64,000 nt of DNA from Methylocella tundrae (GCF_038024855.1 NZ_CP139089.1:496001-560000), one strand, 5' to 3'. Counted from the stretch's first letter, positions 51,081 through 60,895 are shown. Notes: generated from the letters alone by a model not told the origin. Numbers and translations are program-made.

Positions 51081-52145
51081 TCATGGAATGACCCGATCCG
51101 CGCGCAGGCGCGCAAAGAGGTCGAAAAAAGAATCATCAGTCGCCTGGTAGTCGAGAAAGCCGAGCTTGCGGCTCTTCGTCATATCGGTGACGACCTCGAT
51201 CGGGCGGCCGAGATCGGCGTCGGTATGCCAAGCTGAAGCGACGACCGAGAGGTCGGATTCGACGAGGCCATGCTTGCGGGCGATCTCCGCCCAGATCGGC
51301 GCTGCGTCGGCAAGCTGGACCTCTAACGGGATGCGCTCGCCGTCGAAGGGCGCCGGATCGAGGCCGAACCAGTTGGCGAGCCGCGGCCACATCCAGTTCC
51401 AGCGGAAGATGTCGCCATTGACGATGTTGAACGCCTGGTCGCGCGCCGCTTCGGTCGTCGCGGCCCATTCGAGATGTCTGGCGAGCTGGCGGGCGTCCGT
51501 CACGTCGCTCAGCCCGTTCCATTGCGCGGCCGAGCCGGGGAAGCGGAAGGGCCTCCCCGTTTCGCGGCAGATCGTGGCGTAGGCCGCGAGGGTTGTTCCC
51601 ATGTTCATCGCATTGCCGAGCGCGTAGCCGATCACCGTATGCGGCCGATGCACGCTCCAGCCGAAGCCGTCGCGTTGCGCCGCGGCGAAAAGCTCGTCCT
51701 CCTGGGCGTAATAGAAATTTTCGACATTGAGGCGCGGCTGCTCCTCCCGGAACGGCGTCGCAGGCAACGCTCCCTTCCCGTAAGCCTCGAAAGGACCGAG
51801 GTAGTGCTTCAGCCCGGTCACCAGCGCGACATGGCGCACCGACCCCGTCGGCGAGAGCGTGTCGAGCAGATTGCGCGTCATGGCGCTGTTGACCTTGATG
51901 TTCTCCGCTTCGGTCGGCTGGCGCAGCCAGGTCGCGAGAAAGACATGAGTGGGACGCAACGATTCCAGAGCGGCCCGCAGCGACGCCTTATCCTGAAGAT
52001 CGGCGGCGAGGGGAACGACCCCTTGCAGGCCGGAAGGCGGACGCCGCGCCAGCCCATAGGTCTTCCAGCCCTTTCCGGCTAAATGCCGGGCAAGCGTATT
52101 GCCCACGATGCCGCTGGCCCCGACCACAAGCGCCTGCCTTGTCAT
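51081..52145 (-). CDS. PRISE-like SDR reductase
   Basis: This 354-residue extended SDR has a cofactor-binding GASGIVGNTLARHL, and NFYYAQEDELF with the PRISE-type Tyr, then WSVHRPHTVIGY and NGDIFRWNWMWP. The pattern matches progesterone 5-beta-reductase/iridoid synthase-like (PRISE) proteins, which reduce activated C=C bonds with NADPH. The bacterial substrate is unknown. It is convergent with the recombinase gene and divergent from lepA. Confidence 0.85.
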   Translation of the reverse strand: MTRQALVVGASGIVGNTLARHLAGKGWKTYGLARRPPSGLQGVVPLAADLQDKASLRAALESLRPTHVFLATWLRQPTEAENIKVNSAMTRNLLDTLSPTGSVRHVALVTGLKHYLGPFEAYGKGALPATPFREEQPRLNVENFYYAQEDELFAAAQRDGFGWSVHRPHTVIGYALGNAMNMGTTLAAYATICRETGRPFRFPGSAAQWNGLSDVTDARQLARHLEWAATTEAARDQAFNIVNGDIFRWNWMWPRLANWFGLDPAPFDGERIPLEVQLADAAPIWAEIARKHGLVESDLSVVASAWHTDADLGRPIEVVTDMTKSRKLGFLDYQATDDSFFDLFARLRADRVIP

Positions 52146-52342
52146 GTCAAAGTGTCTCCGGTGTCCCGCGCCGGCTCAAGGCGAGCGCCCGGCGGAGTAT
52201 GTAAGCATCGGCAAGCTTTCGCTCCAGACCGGGAACGCGGCAGTTCGCTGCGGCGCATTCCCGCAGCTGCGAGGATCACGTCGCGGCGGGCAAAGCGACA
52301 TGTCGCCTTTTCTTCACGGCCTCCGCCTGCTATCTCGCAGGG

Positions 52343-54148
52343 ATGACAACGCACGCCATCGAAAACATCCGCAATTTCTCCATCGTCGCCCATATCGACC
52401 ATGGCAAATCGACGCTGGCCGACCGCCTCATACAGGCGACCGGAACCGTCGCCGAGCGAGACATGGTCGAGCAGGTGCTCGATTCCATGGATATTGAGCG
52501 CGAGCGTGGCATCACCATCAAGGCGCAGACGGTCCGGCTTGAGTATAAGTCGAAGGACGGCAAGACCTATATATTGAACCTCATGGATACGCCGGGCCAC
52601 GTCGACTTCGCCTATGAGGTCTCGCGCTCGCTCGCCGCCTGCGAAGGTTCGCTCCTTGTCGTCGACGCCAGCCAGGGCGTCGAGGCGCAAACGCTCGCCA
52701 ACGTCTATCACGCGCTCGACGCGGGCCACGAGATCGTGCCGGTCCTGAACAAAATCGACCTGCCCGCCGCCGAGCCTGAGCGGATCAAGCAGCAGATCGA
52801 GGATGTGATCGGGCTCGACGCTTCGAACGCCGTACTGATCTCGGCCAAGACCGGCATCGGCATCGACCTCGTGCTGGAGGCCATCGTCACCCGCCTGCCG
52901 CCGCCGAAGGGCGATGAGACGGCGCCTTTGAAGGCTTTGCTGGTCGATAGCTGGTATGACGCCTATCTCGGCGTCGTGGTGCTCGTGCGCGTCATCGACG
53001 GCACGCTGAGGAAACATCAGAAAATCAAGATGATGGGCGCCGACGCTCATTATGAGGTCGATCGGATCGGCGTGTTCCGTCCGAAGATGCAGGATAGGGC
53101 GGAGCTCGGCCCGGGCGAGGTCGGCTTCATCACCGCGCAGATCAAGCAGGTGGCGGACACGCGCGTGGGCGACACCATTACCGACGAGCGCGGGCCCTGC
53201 GTCGAGGCGCTGCCCGGCTTCAAACCGGCGCAGCCCGTTGTCTTCTGTGGTTTATTCCCTGTCGACGCCGCCGATTTCGAGGATCTGCGCGCCGCAATGG
53301 GACGGCTTCGGCTGAACGACGCCAGCTTTTCCTACGAGATGGAAAGCTCGGCCGCGCTCGGCTTTGGCTTTCGCTGTGGTTTCCTCGGCCTGCTGCACCT
53401 CGAAATCATTCAGGAGCGCCTCGAGCGCGAGTTCAATCTCGATCTCATCGCGACCGCGCCCTCCGTCATCTACAGGATCGTGCAGCGCGACGGCGAAATC
53501 GTCGAATTGCATAACCCGGCCGATATGCCCGATCCAACCAAGATCGAAACGATCGAAGAGCCATGGATCCGCGCGACGATTCTAACGCCCGACGATTACC
53601 TCGGCGCGGTGTTGAAACTCTGCCAGGAGCGGCGCGGCCTGCAGGTTGACCTCAATTATGTCGGCAAGCGCGCGATGGCGGTCTACGACCTGCCGCTTAA
53701 TGAAGTGGTGTTCGACTTCTACGACCGGCTGAAGTCGATCTCGAAAGGCTACGCCAGCTTCGACTACGCGATCACCGACTATCGTCCCGGCGATCTCGTC
53801 AAAATGTCGATCCTCGTCAACGCCGAGCCGGTCGACGCACTCTCCATGCTGGTGCATCGCGAGCGCGCCGAAATGCGCGGACGGGCGATGGTCGAAAAGC
53901 TGAAGGAGCTGATCCCTCAGCATATGTTCCAGATCCCGATCCAGGCGGCGATCGGCGGCAAGATCATCGCGCGCGAGACAGTGAAGGCGCTGCGCAAGGA
54001 TGTGACGGCCAAGTGCTATGGCGGCGACGCCACGCGTAAACGCAAGCTGCTCGACAAGCAAAAGGCCGGCAAGAAGAAGATGCGCCAGTTCGGCAAGGTC
54101 GAGATCCCGCAGGAGGCCTTCATCGCCGCACTGAAGATGGATAGCTGA
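52343..54148 (+). CDS. lepA: elongation factor 4 (LepA)
   Basis: This 601-residue translational GTPase has G1 [15 protein letters not shown]2 RGITIKAQ, G3 DTPGHVDF and G4 NKID. The C-terminal domain includes [20 protein letters not shown], typical of LepA. It binds ribosomes and influences elongation or initiation under stress. Confidence 0.98.
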   Translation: MTTHAIENIRNFSIVAHIDHGKSTLADRLIQATGTVAERDMVEQVLDSMDIERERGITIKAQTVRLEYKSKDGKTYILNLMDTPGHVDFAYEVSRSLAACEGSLLVVDASQGVEAQTLANVYHALDAGHEIVPVLNKIDLPAAEPERIKQQIEDVIGLDASNAVLISAKTGIGIDLVLEAIVTRLPPPKGDETAPLKALLVDSWYDAYLGVVVLVRVIDGTLRKHQKIKMMGADAHYEVDRIGVFRPKMQDRAELGPGEVGFITAQIKQVADTRVGDTITDERGPCVEALPGFKPAQPVVFCGLFPVDAADFEDLRAAMGRLRLNDASFSYEMESSAALGFGFRCGFLGLLHLEIIQERLEREFNLDLIATAPSVIYRIVQRDGEIVELHNPADMPDPTKIETIEEPWIRATILTPDDYLGAVLKLCQERRGLQVDLNYVGKRAMAVYDLPLNEVVFDFYDRLKSISKGYASFDYAITDYRPGDLVKMSILVNAEPVDALSMLVHRERAEMRGRAMVEKLKELIPQHMFQIPIQAAIGGKIIARETVKALRKDVTAKCYGGDATRKRKLLDKQKAGKKKMRQFGKVEIPQEAFIAALKMDS

Positions 54149-54244
54149 GGGTTGGCCTCGCTGCTCGCGGCGAAACTTTTTGATGCCGATCAATTTGAAG
54201 CGTAGAGTGTCGCGCTAGCCTTTACATAAAAAGGGAGGGCGACC

Positions 54245-54721
54245 ATGAGCGAGAAAGAAACGACCGCCGCGCGGCCACTTGTCGACGATGAGCTCTTCAT
54301 GTCCGTCGCCGACCTCAAGGCTTACGTCGCCGAGGTCGAATCGGCCAAGGCGTCGCAATCCTATGTCGCGATGCAGGCTGCCGATCAGGCGAAGAAGGAT
54401 TTGATCGAAAGGCTTTCCAGGCCGATCGACCTGACGCCTGAAAAAATCAGCGCCTTCATGCGTCGCGTGAAGCTCGCGGCAGAGCGTGGCGAGCGCGAAA
54501 TGCTGATCGGACGATTCCCTTCCGAACTTTGCACCGACCACGGCCGGGCGATCAACAACACCGAGGAGGGCTGGCCCGAGACGCTGATCGGTTTGCCGCT
54601 TCAAGTGCACCAGATCTGGAAGGACAAGCTCCAGCCCCTGGGCTACGGGCTGAAGGCAATGATCATTGAATGGCCGGAGGGCTTTCCGGGCGACGTCGGA
54701 ATGTTCCTGACCTGGAAGTAA
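54245..54721 (+). CDS. protein of unknown function next to PPK2
   Basis: This 158-residue soluble protein has GAGGGCGACC just before ATG 54245. The N-terminal half is charged and helical (MSVADLKAYVAEVESAKASQ, later KKDLIERLSRPIDLTPEKIS). The C-terminal part contains RFPSELCTDHGRAINNTEEG and ends GDVGMFLTWK. No family is recognised. The gene is 11 bp upstream of ppk2 on the same strand, so a role with polyphosphate or nucleotide metabolism is possible. Confidence 0.75.
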   Translation: MSEKETTAARPLVDDELFMSVADLKAYVAEVESAKASQSYVAMQAADQAKKDLIERLSRPIDLTPEKISAFMRRVKLAAERGEREMLIGRFPSELCTDHGRAINNTEEGWPETLIGLPLQVHQIWKDKLQPLGYGLKAMIIEWPEGFPGDVGMFLTWK

Positions 54722-54732
54722 GAGTGCAAGCC

Positions 54733-55548
54733 ATGACCGAGGCCGAGCAGGACGCCGAGACGCAGAACGGCGCGGGCAAGCTGAAGCGCAGGCAATACGA
54801 GGCGGAGCTTGCAAAGCTTTCCGTCGAGATTGTCAAGCTGCAGGAATGGGTGAAGCGCGAAGGCAAGAAGGTCTGTATCGTTTTCGAAGGACGCGACGGC
54901 GCCGGCAAGGGCGGCGTCATCCGGGCCTTGACCGAACGCGTCAGCCCGCGGGTCTTCAAGATCATCGCTCTCCCTGCGCCGACCGAGCGCGAAAAATCGC
55001 AAATGCATATCCAGCGCTTTGTAACCCATCTGCCGGCGGCTGGAGAAGTCATGATCTTCGACCGCAGCTGGTACAATCGCGCGGGCGTCGAGCGCGTCAT
55101 GGGTTTTTGCACGAAAGAGCAGACTGAGCAGTTTCTGAACCTGACGCCCGCCTTCGAAAAGCTGATGGTGCAGTCTGGAATCTATCTGCTCAAATACTGG
55201 CTTGAGGTGAGCCCGGAGGAGCAGACGCGCCGCCTCGAACAGCGCATCACGGACGGGCGGAAGATCTGGAAGCTGTCGGAGATGGATCTCAAATCCTACA
55301 GCCGCTGGTACGATTATTCGCGTGCGCGGGACGCCATGTTCGCTGCGACCGATACGCCCTGGGCGCCGTGGTACGCCGCCAACTCCGATAACAAGAAGCG
55401 CATGCGCCTCAACGTCATCAAGCATCTTCTCGCCCATATCCCTTATGAGGACGTGGAACGCAAGAAAGTCGAGCTTCCGGAACGTCAGAAGCCGGAAGGC
55501 TACAAGGAGCCGGACTATCCATTCAGATGGGTTGAGGAGGCATTCTGA
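54733..55548 (+). CDS. ppk2: polyphosphate kinase 2
   Basis: From ATG 54733 the protein has 271 residues. It shows Walker A FEGRDGAGKGG (51-61), the lid-region sequence THLPAAGEVMIFDRSWYNRA and KLSEMDLKSYSRWYDYSRAR. The single-domain PPK2 class I pattern uses polyphosphate to phosphorylate nucleoside diphosphates, or the reverse. It follows an unknown 158-residue protein gene. Confidence 0.95.
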   Translation: MTEAEQDAETQNGAGKLKRRQYEAELAKLSVEIVKLQEWVKREGKKVCIVFEGRDGAGKGGVIRALTERVSPRVFKIIALPAPTEREKSQMHIQRFVTHLPAAGEVMIFDRSWYNRAGVERVMGFCTKEQTEQFLNLTPAFEKLMVQSGIYLLKYWLEVSPEEQTRRLEQRITDGRKIWKLSEMDLKSYSRWYDYSRARDAMFAATDTPWAPWYAANSDNKKRMRLNVIKHLLAHIPYEDVERKKVELPERQKPEGYKEPDYPFRWVEEAF

Positions 55549-55597
55549 CACTGGCGCCGGCTGCGGCTCCGAGGCGATCGCGTTTTCCTGCGAGCCG

Positions 55598-56836
55598 TCA
55601 CGCCAGAAGTCCCGCCCATGTCGCAACGATCGCGAAGACCAGACCGGGCACGACGCGTTCGGCGAAGGGACGCGTCCCAAGGGTCAAGGCGAGCACGATT
55701 TTGCTCGCCGTGTTGCTTGTCATGGCGAGGACGATCGGCAGCGCCGCATCGGCGGGCGCAAGCTTGCCGGCCGCTGCGAGCGAGGCGACCGAAATGGCAG
55801 CGCTTTGGCTGTCGACAAGGCCCGCGGCCACCACTCCGATGAGAATCCCTGTTTCCCCGAGCCAATTTCTCAGCCCCGCCGCGGTGACAAGCATGACCGA
55901 CATCGTGGCCGCGAGCAGGACGGCGGCCTTGATGCTGAACGCGGCTGCGGGTTCGTGATTTTGCGCTTCGCCGTCGTGGAGGGCTCGCATCGTGAAGATC
56001 GCGCCGTAAATCACGGCGGCGCACCCTCCCGCGATGAGCGCCGGAGCGAGCGCGCGAAGGGTTGGCAGGCTTACCGCCGCAACGACCGCTCCCATCACGG
56101 TGAAAGTCGCAACCGTAGAGAGAACGGCGCCCGCGGCGGCGGGCCTCATCAATGCGGGATCTTTTGCGGCGATGCCAGCCATCGCGCCGATCGCGGCCGC
56201 GCTTGATGCGAAGCCCGAAGCCAGCCCAGCGAGGGGCAGACCGAAGCGCGCGCCAAGGGCCCGCTGCGCGATATGGCCGAGGGCGCCGACCGCGAGGACA
56301 AGGATGACAAGCAGCCAGATTGATCGCGGATTGAGCGACTCAAAAGGCCCCATATAGCGGTTCGGGAGCTGCGGAAAGACCACCAGCGTCGCCGCAGCGA
56401 AGACAAGCATGTCGTTGACTTCGGTCCTGCTGAGAATTGTCGTCGCAAAGCTGTGGATAGGGGCCTTGGCGGCGAGAAGAATGGCGATGACGACGCCGAC
56501 GGTGGCGGCGAGGGCCTCGTCCGTCACCGCGAGCGCGCCGAGCAGGGGCATGAAGGCGAGTGCGACCTCGGTCGTGAGGCCGGGGTCGCCGACCGGCGTC
56601 CGCAGATAGGACACCGCGACGAGAGAGGCGACGCACCCCGTTACGATCGCCAGCAGAAGCAAGCCGCCGATATGAAAAGCGACGGCGCCGAGCAAAGCCG
56701 TGACAGTGAAGGTCCGGATGCCGGCGGGCCCCCTCGACGGACCGGCGCCTTTACTGCGCTCGCGTTCAATGCCGATCAGCAGCCCGAGAGCAACGGCGAC
56801 GGCAAAACCGGACAGGGGCGGTGGAAGCCAGAGCAT
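55598..56836 (-). CDS. MgtC/SapB-like N-domain and DUF4010 membrane protein
   Basis: This 412-residue protein has about 11-12 hydrophobic segments. The N-terminus (VAVALGLLIGIERERSKG, then AGIRTFTVTALLGAV) resembles the MgtC/SapB fold, and the C-terminal half (GILIGVVAAGLVDSQSAAIS, later PIVLAMTSNTASKI) fits DUF4010. Its activity is unknown. It is convergent with ppk2, with 49 bp between. Confidence 0.85.
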   Translation of the reverse strand: MLWLPPPLSGFAVAVALGLLIGIERERSKGAGPSRGPAGIRTFTVTALLGAVAFHIGGLLLLAIVTGCVASLVAVSYLRTPVGDPGLTTEVALAFMPLLGALAVTDEALAATVGVVIAILLAAKAPIHSFATTILSRTEVNDMLVFAAATLVVFPQLPNRYMGPFESLNPRSIWLLVILVLAVGALGHIAQRALGARFGLPLAGLASGFASSAAAIGAMAGIAAKDPALMRPAAAGAVLSTVATFTVMGAVVAAVSLPTLRALAPALIAGGCAAVIYGAIFTMRALHDGEAQNHEPAAAFSIKAAVLLAATMSVMLVTAAGLRNWLGETGILIGVVAAGLVDSQSAAISVASLAAAGKLAPADAALPIVLAMTSNTASKIVLALTLGTRPFAERVVPGLVFAIVATWAGLLA

Positions 56837-56929
56837 GCGACTTTCTCATACCTCACAGTTTCTTGTAGAGCGCAGAGGCGCAAAGCGCACGCGGTGATTA
56901 CTGGTCGCGATCGATCGCCTGTCTCTTCT

Positions 56930-57646
56930 TCACCCTCCGAGATAGGCGGCGGAGATGTCGTCATGCTCCAGCATTTCGCGGCCGGAGCCCTGCAATTTGA
57001 TCCGCCCGTTCTCCAGCACATAGGCATGGTCCGCGATCTCCAGCGCGGCGTGGGCGTTCTGCTCGACGAGGAGAATGGTGCGGCCTTCGTCTTTCAACGA
57101 TTTGATGATGGAAAAAATCTCTTCGACGAAGAGCGGCGCGAGCCCCATCGATGGCTCGTCGAGGAGCAGCAGCTTCGGGCAGGCCATCAAAGCGCGGGCG
57201 ATCGCCAGCATCTGCTGTTCGCCGCCGGACAAAAGCCCCGCGCTCTGAGAGAGGCGCTCTTTCAGCCGGGGAAAGCGGGCGAGCGCTTTTTCGCGCCGCC
57301 TTTCGATTTCGGCTGCGTCGCGTTCGAGATAGGCACCCGCGAGAAGATTTTCCGCGACGCTCATCTGCGCGAAAATCTGCCGGCCTTCAGGGACATGCGC
57401 AATTTTTTTTCGCGCGATGACATGAGCCGGACGATTGGTCAAAGCCTCGCCGTCGAATGTGACGGAGCCGGCGCGGATTTTCAGAAGTCCGGAGACGCCA
57501 CGCAGGATGGTGGTCTTGCCGGCGCCGTTGGCGCCGATGAGGCAGACGATCTGGCCGGCGCCGACGGCAAGATCAACGCCCTTGACGACGGCGCTGGCGC
57601 CATAGCCGATCTCAAGGCCGCGCGCGTCAAGCAATACGGCGCTCAT
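56930..57646 (-). CDS. livF: branched-chain amino acid-type ABC transporter ATPase LivF
   Basis: This 238-residue ATP-binding protein has Walker A GANGAGKTT, signature LLSGGEQQML and Walker B LLLLDEPSMGL. It overlaps livG by 4 bp (ATGA at 57643). LivF and LivG form the ATPase dimer of hydrophobic amino acid, urea or amide importers; the substrate cannot be fixed from sequence. Confidence 0.95.
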   Translation of the reverse strand: MSAVLLDARGLEIGYGASAVVKGVDLAVGAGQIVCLIGANGAGKTTILRGVSGLLKIRAGSVTFDGEALTNRPAHVIARKKIAHVPEGRQIFAQMSVAENLLAGAYLERDAAEIERRREKALARFPRLKERLSQSAGLLSGGEQQMLAIARALMACPKLLLLDEPSMGLAPLFVEEIFSIIKSLKDEGRTILLVEQNAHAALEIADHAYVLENGRIKLQGSGREMLEHDDISAAYLGG

Positions 57647-58437
57647 GTGCCGGCCCCACGCAATTCGCCGGCGCCTTGGACGCCAAGATAAGCTTCGATG
57701 ACGGCCGCATCCGCGCGCACCGCCGCGGGCGCGCCCTCAGCGATCTTGCGGCCGAAATTCAAGACCGTGATCTTGTCGCACAATCGCATGACGAGGCTCA
57801 TATCATGCTCGACGAGCAGCATGGAAACGCCGCGCGCCTTGATCTGCAAGAGCAGGTCTTTGAGTGCGGCGGTCTCAGCCGGATTCATGCCGGCGGCTGG
57901 CTCATCAAGAAGCAGCAGCTTCGGCGTGGAGGCAAGGGCGCGCGCAATCTCGAGCCGGCGCTGATCGCCATAAGACAAGGCGCCCGCGGGCCTATGCGCC
58001 GCGGCGGCGAGCCCGACGAAAGAGAGCAGCTCTTTTGCTTCGCGCAGAGCGGCGCGCTCTTGCGATCGAAACCGCCCGAGCCGCGTCAAAATCTCGAACA
58101 GCGATTCGGCGACATGCAGATGCATGCCGGTCAGCACATTTTCCAGCGCCGTCATTTGCGTGAACAGGCGAAGATTCTGAAAGGTGCGGGCCAGCCCGCG
58201 CCGCGCGCGGCGATCCGGGGAGAGCGAATCGATTCGCGCGCCGTCGAGCCGGATCGTCCCGGCCTGTTGTTTGTTAAGCCCGGTGACGAGGTTGAAGAAG
58301 CTCGTCTTGCCGGCGCCGTTCGGACCGATCAGCGCGTCGAGGCTGCCGGCCTCGAGGGTAAGGTCGAGGTTGTCGATGGCCGTGAGGCCGCCATAGCGCA
58401 GCGTCAACGCCTCGATCTGCAGAAGGGCGGCGGTCAA
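57643..58437 (-). CDS. livG: branched-chain amino acid-type ABC transporter ATPase LivG
   Basis: This 264-residue ATPase has Walker A GPNGAGKTSF, signature ALSYGDQRRLEIAR and Walker B LLLLDEPAAGMNP, with the LivG-type C-terminal extension ending in the YLG region. It overlaps livM (stop at 58434) by 4 bp. Confidence 0.95.
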   Translation of the reverse strand: MTAALLQIEALTLRYGGLTAIDNLDLTLEAGSLDALIGPNGAGKTSFFNLVTGLNKQQAGTIRLDGARIDSLSPDRRARRGLARTFQNLRLFTQMTALENVLTGMHLHVAESLFEILTRLGRFRSQERAALREAKELLSFVGLAAAAHRPAGALSYGDQRRLEIARALASTPKLLLLDEPAAGMNPAETAALKDLLLQIKARGVSMLLVEHDMSLVMRLCDKITVLNFGRKIAEGAPAAVRADAAVIEAYLGVQGAGELRGAGT

Positions 58438-59285
58438 GCGCGCGCTCCAATGCGTCTCGCGCGCCAGGGAAGAATGCCGTGCGGCATATAAAGAACGGCG
58501 ATGACGATGATGAGGCCGTTGATGACGAGCCGAAAGTCCTGCAGCGGACGCAAGACTTCAGGCAGTAGCGTAAGCACCATCGCGCCGGCGAGCGGACCAA
58601 AGGGCGAACCGACGCCGCCGAGAAGCGCATAGCTCAAGATCGTCACCGCCGCGTCAAAGCCATAGTCGTTCGGACTGATGAAAGAGGACGCATGGGCGTT
58701 GAGCGCGCCGGCGAGGCCGGCGAGCATGGCCGAGGCGACGAGAGCGGCCATCTTGTAGCGCGCAAGAGGGATGCCGCTGACGGAGGCCGCGATCTCATCC
58801 TCGCGGATGGCTTCCAAAGCGCGGCCGACGCGGGAGCGCGTGATCAAAACCAGCGCCAGCAGCGCCGATCCAAGGCACCCGTAGATGAGCGGGAAATCAG
58901 CCTTGACGGGAATGCCGGAAAGGCCGAGCGCGCCGCCTGTTACATCGGATTGAATGAGGAAAATGCGCAGAATTTCGCCAAGACCGATCGTCGCTAGCGC
59001 GAGATAGACGCCGGATAGCCGCAAGGTCGGCACGCCGATCGCGAGAGCGATCGCCGCGGGAATCAGCATGGCGGCGGCGAGCACGAGAGGGAAGGGCAGG
59101 CCGGAATGCAAAGTGAGAAGGGCCGAAGCATAGGCCCCGATCCCCATGAAAGCGGCCTGGCCGAGCGACAATTGCCCGATCGCCAGCACAACATACATGC
59201 TGAGCGCCAGCAGCCCATTGACGCCGAGCGAAGCGATGAGGCTCTGATACGTCCAGAGAAAATCGCTAAGGTCAAAGCCAGTCAT
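58434..59285 (-). CDS. livM: branched-chain amino acid-type ABC transporter permease LivM
   Basis: From ATG 59285 the protein has 283 residues with about eight to ten membrane helices. It shows LALSMYVVLAIGQLSLGQAAF, RVGRALEAIREDEIAA and GGVGSPFGPLAGA, all LivM-like. A start at 59306 is also open. Its partner permease livH is not adjacent; about 2.4 kb of other genes lies between them. Confidence 0.93.
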   Translation of the reverse strand: MTGFDLSDFLWTYQSLIASLGVNGLLALSMYVVLAIGQLSLGQAAFMGIGAYASALLTLHSGLPFPLVLAAAMLIPAAIALAIGVPTLRLSGVYLALATIGLGEILRIFLIQSDVTGGALGLSGIPVKADFPLIYGCLGSALLALVLITRSRVGRALEAIREDEIAASVSGIPLARYKMAALVASAMLAGLAGALNAHASSFISPNDYGFDAAVTILSYALLGGVGSPFGPLAGAMVLTLLPEVLRPLQDFRLVINGLIIVIAVLYMPHGILPWRARRIGARA

Positions 59286-59468
59286 ATTGCGACATGTCGA
59301 GATCAATCTTCATCCGGTGCTCCCTGGCGCGGACAAGATCAAGCTCTCGCGAAGGCGTCAAGACTCACTCTCGCTGACACGAGGATCGCATCCGGGCGAC
59401 GGGGAAAAAATTTGCCGCTATTCCTCGCGAAGCGCTGGCTCCGCCAGGCGTTTCGGGCGACCAGAATT

Positions 59469-59690
59469 TCAGCTTTCGATCGTGTCTGCGAACGCTCGGG
59501 CCAACCGCACCGCGAGAGCGCGCGCGTCGGTCTTGAGCCTCTCGTCAGCTTTCGGCTTGATCCGCTCGTTCCGGACAGTGACCTCGACCGCCAGCACGCT
59601 CCCGCCAACGTCCTGTTCACGCCATGTGAGCTTGGCGCGGACATGGTTTTCATCGAGCGGCAGCAATTCGATTTCGAGGCCTTTGTTCAT
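59469..59690 (-). CDS. small protein of unknown function (73 aa)
   Basis: This protein reads MNKGLEIELLPLDENHVRAK, then LTWREQDVGGSVLAVEVTV, with a helical basic C-terminus. It has a G-rich region before ATG 59690. No family is recognised; the gene follows the DUF1488 gene by 29 bp on the same strand, so the two may be cotranscribed. Confidence 0.6.
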   Translation of the reverse strand: MNKGLEIELLPLDENHVRAKLTWREQDVGGSVLAVEVTVRNERIKPKADERLKTDARALAVRLARAFADTIES

Positions 59691-59719
59691 TGTCCCCCCG
59701 GTGAAAGCTGCGGCGGTCG

Positions 59720-59983
59720 TTAGAAATCAGATGCCGTAAGATGACAGAAGCTCTGGCGGCGCCGTGCATAGGCGCTGAGGGCGGCCCGCTCGATCTGGAC
59801 ACGATTGACGTCGAACGCCTCCAACAAGGAAGCTTCGTTCCGTCGCACCTGGGGGCTAATCCGTTCGAGCGCCTCCTCATCCAAATGAAAGGCGATTTCG
59901 AATGTGGATTCATGACCCCAAAAGCTGACGCATCGCTTGACGGGATCGTAACTGCGGCTGGCGTTGGGGAAATGGAGCGTCAT
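59720..59983 (-). CDS. DUF1488 family small protein
   Basis: From ATG 59983 the protein has 87 residues: MTLHFPNASRSYDPVKRCVS, FWGHESTFEIAFHLDEEAL, then ISPQVRRNEASLLEAFDVN. This matches DUF1488, a small family frequent in Proteobacteria with unknown function. The open frame extends to 60133 but the family start is at 59983. Confidence 0.85.
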   Translation of the reverse strand: MTLHFPNASRSYDPVKRCVSFWGHESTFEIAFHLDEEALERISPQVRRNEASLLEAFDVNRVQIERAALSAYARRRQSFCHLTASDF

Positions 59984-60176
59984 CGGCTTCCTCCAGAAAT
60001 GCGCAGGCGCGATGAGAGTCGTCAGACTGCGCCGCTGATCCCCAGTCAGCGCGGCGAACGGCCTTAATTGTTTTAGATGATCAATTTGCGCCCGCGATTC
60101 ACTCAAACATGAAACGCGGAGGCGTGAAAGCACCGATTAGACGCCGCGCCGGTGTTTCCAGCGGCGCGACGCTCGA

Positions 60177-60467
60177 TCACGCCGGGACGTCGGCCGGGAC
60201 GTCGAGAGACGCCGAGGCTGCGGCCAAGGGCGTCGTCGTGGCGGCCGGTTGCTTGCGGAGCCACGCGCCGACGCCCGAACTGTCGGAAGTGAACTCGACG
60301 CCCTTCATTTCGAGCGCTTTCTGGATCAGCCCCAGCGTCATGGCCTGAATGCCTTGGCCGGCTTCAAATCGCGTTATCGTGTTTACGGAGACGCGGGCGG
60401 CTTCGGCCAGTTCGCGCGCGCCAAGCGAAAGCCCGGCTCGAGCCATCCTACATTGATCGGGGGTCAT
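60177..60467 (-). CDS. HTH (XRE-type) regulator, second of a tandem pair
   Basis: This 96-residue protein has an N-terminal helix-turn-helix (MTPDQCRMARAGLSLGAREL, then AEAARVSVNTITRFEAGQGI) and the following helix LGLIQKALEMKGVEF. The C-terminal tail is low complexity (Ala/Thr/Pro). Its ATG overlaps the stop of the neighbouring HTH gene as ATGA. Likely a transcriptional regulator; target unknown. Confidence 0.85.
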   Translation of the reverse strand: MTPDQCRMARAGLSLGARELAEAARVSVNTITRFEAGQGIQAMTLGLIQKALEMKGVEFTSDSSGVGAWLRKQPAATTTPLAAASASLDVPADVPA

Positions 60468-60895
60468 TTGCTTGCCTCTCTGCGCGATGTCGCGCGCCGG
60501 TTCTTTAGGTCCGTTAATTCATTCTGGTCGCGCGCGCGCCGCAACTGCTTCATCGCCTTCCTGGGGCTGGGCTTCTCGTTGCTCGGCTCCGGCGTCATAT
60601 CGGCTTGCAGAGCCTCGATCCGCCGCGTGAGGTCGGCGACCGCCTCCGAACGAACTTTGAGCCTGACGCCAACGCCTCCGCCGTTTTCGCCCAGAAACTC
60701 GACGCCCGCCGCTTCAAGAGCATCGCGCAAAGCTTTGATCGTCGCGACTCGGGTTTCCGACAAATGCCCTTGCATGCGTTCAAGGCGCTTGACGGTTTCG
60801 ACTGACACGCCGGAGGCGGCCGCCAGGGCCGACTGTTCCATGCGGAGCATGGCGCGAGCGGCGCGAAGCTGTTCTGCTGTCAAGCTGCGCCTCAT
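60464..60895 (-). CDS. HTH (XRE-type) regulator, first of a tandem pair
   Basis: From ATG 60895 the protein has 143 residues. It shows SLTAEQLRAARAMLRMEQSA, then LAAASGVSVETVKRLERMQG, an XRE-like helix-turn-helix. LRDALEAAGVEFL follows, paralogous to KALEMKGVEF in the adjacent gene. The C-terminal 60 residues are charged and probably helical, without a known domain. The pair may act as a heterodimer. A TTG two codons upstream (60901) is an alternative start. Confidence 0.85.
   Translation of the reverse strand: MRRSLTAEQLRAARAMLRMEQSALAAASGVSVETVKRLERMQGHLSETRVATIKALRDALEAAGVEFLGENGGGVGVRLKVRSEAVADLTRRIEALQADMTPEPSNEKPSPRKAMKQLRRARDQNELTDLKNRRATSRREASK

Noticed and set aside
56453..57691. 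412-residue plus-strand open frame
   Set aside because: It is antisense to the DUF4010 gene and livF; composition (Asp/Arg/Gly-rich) marks it as a shadow.
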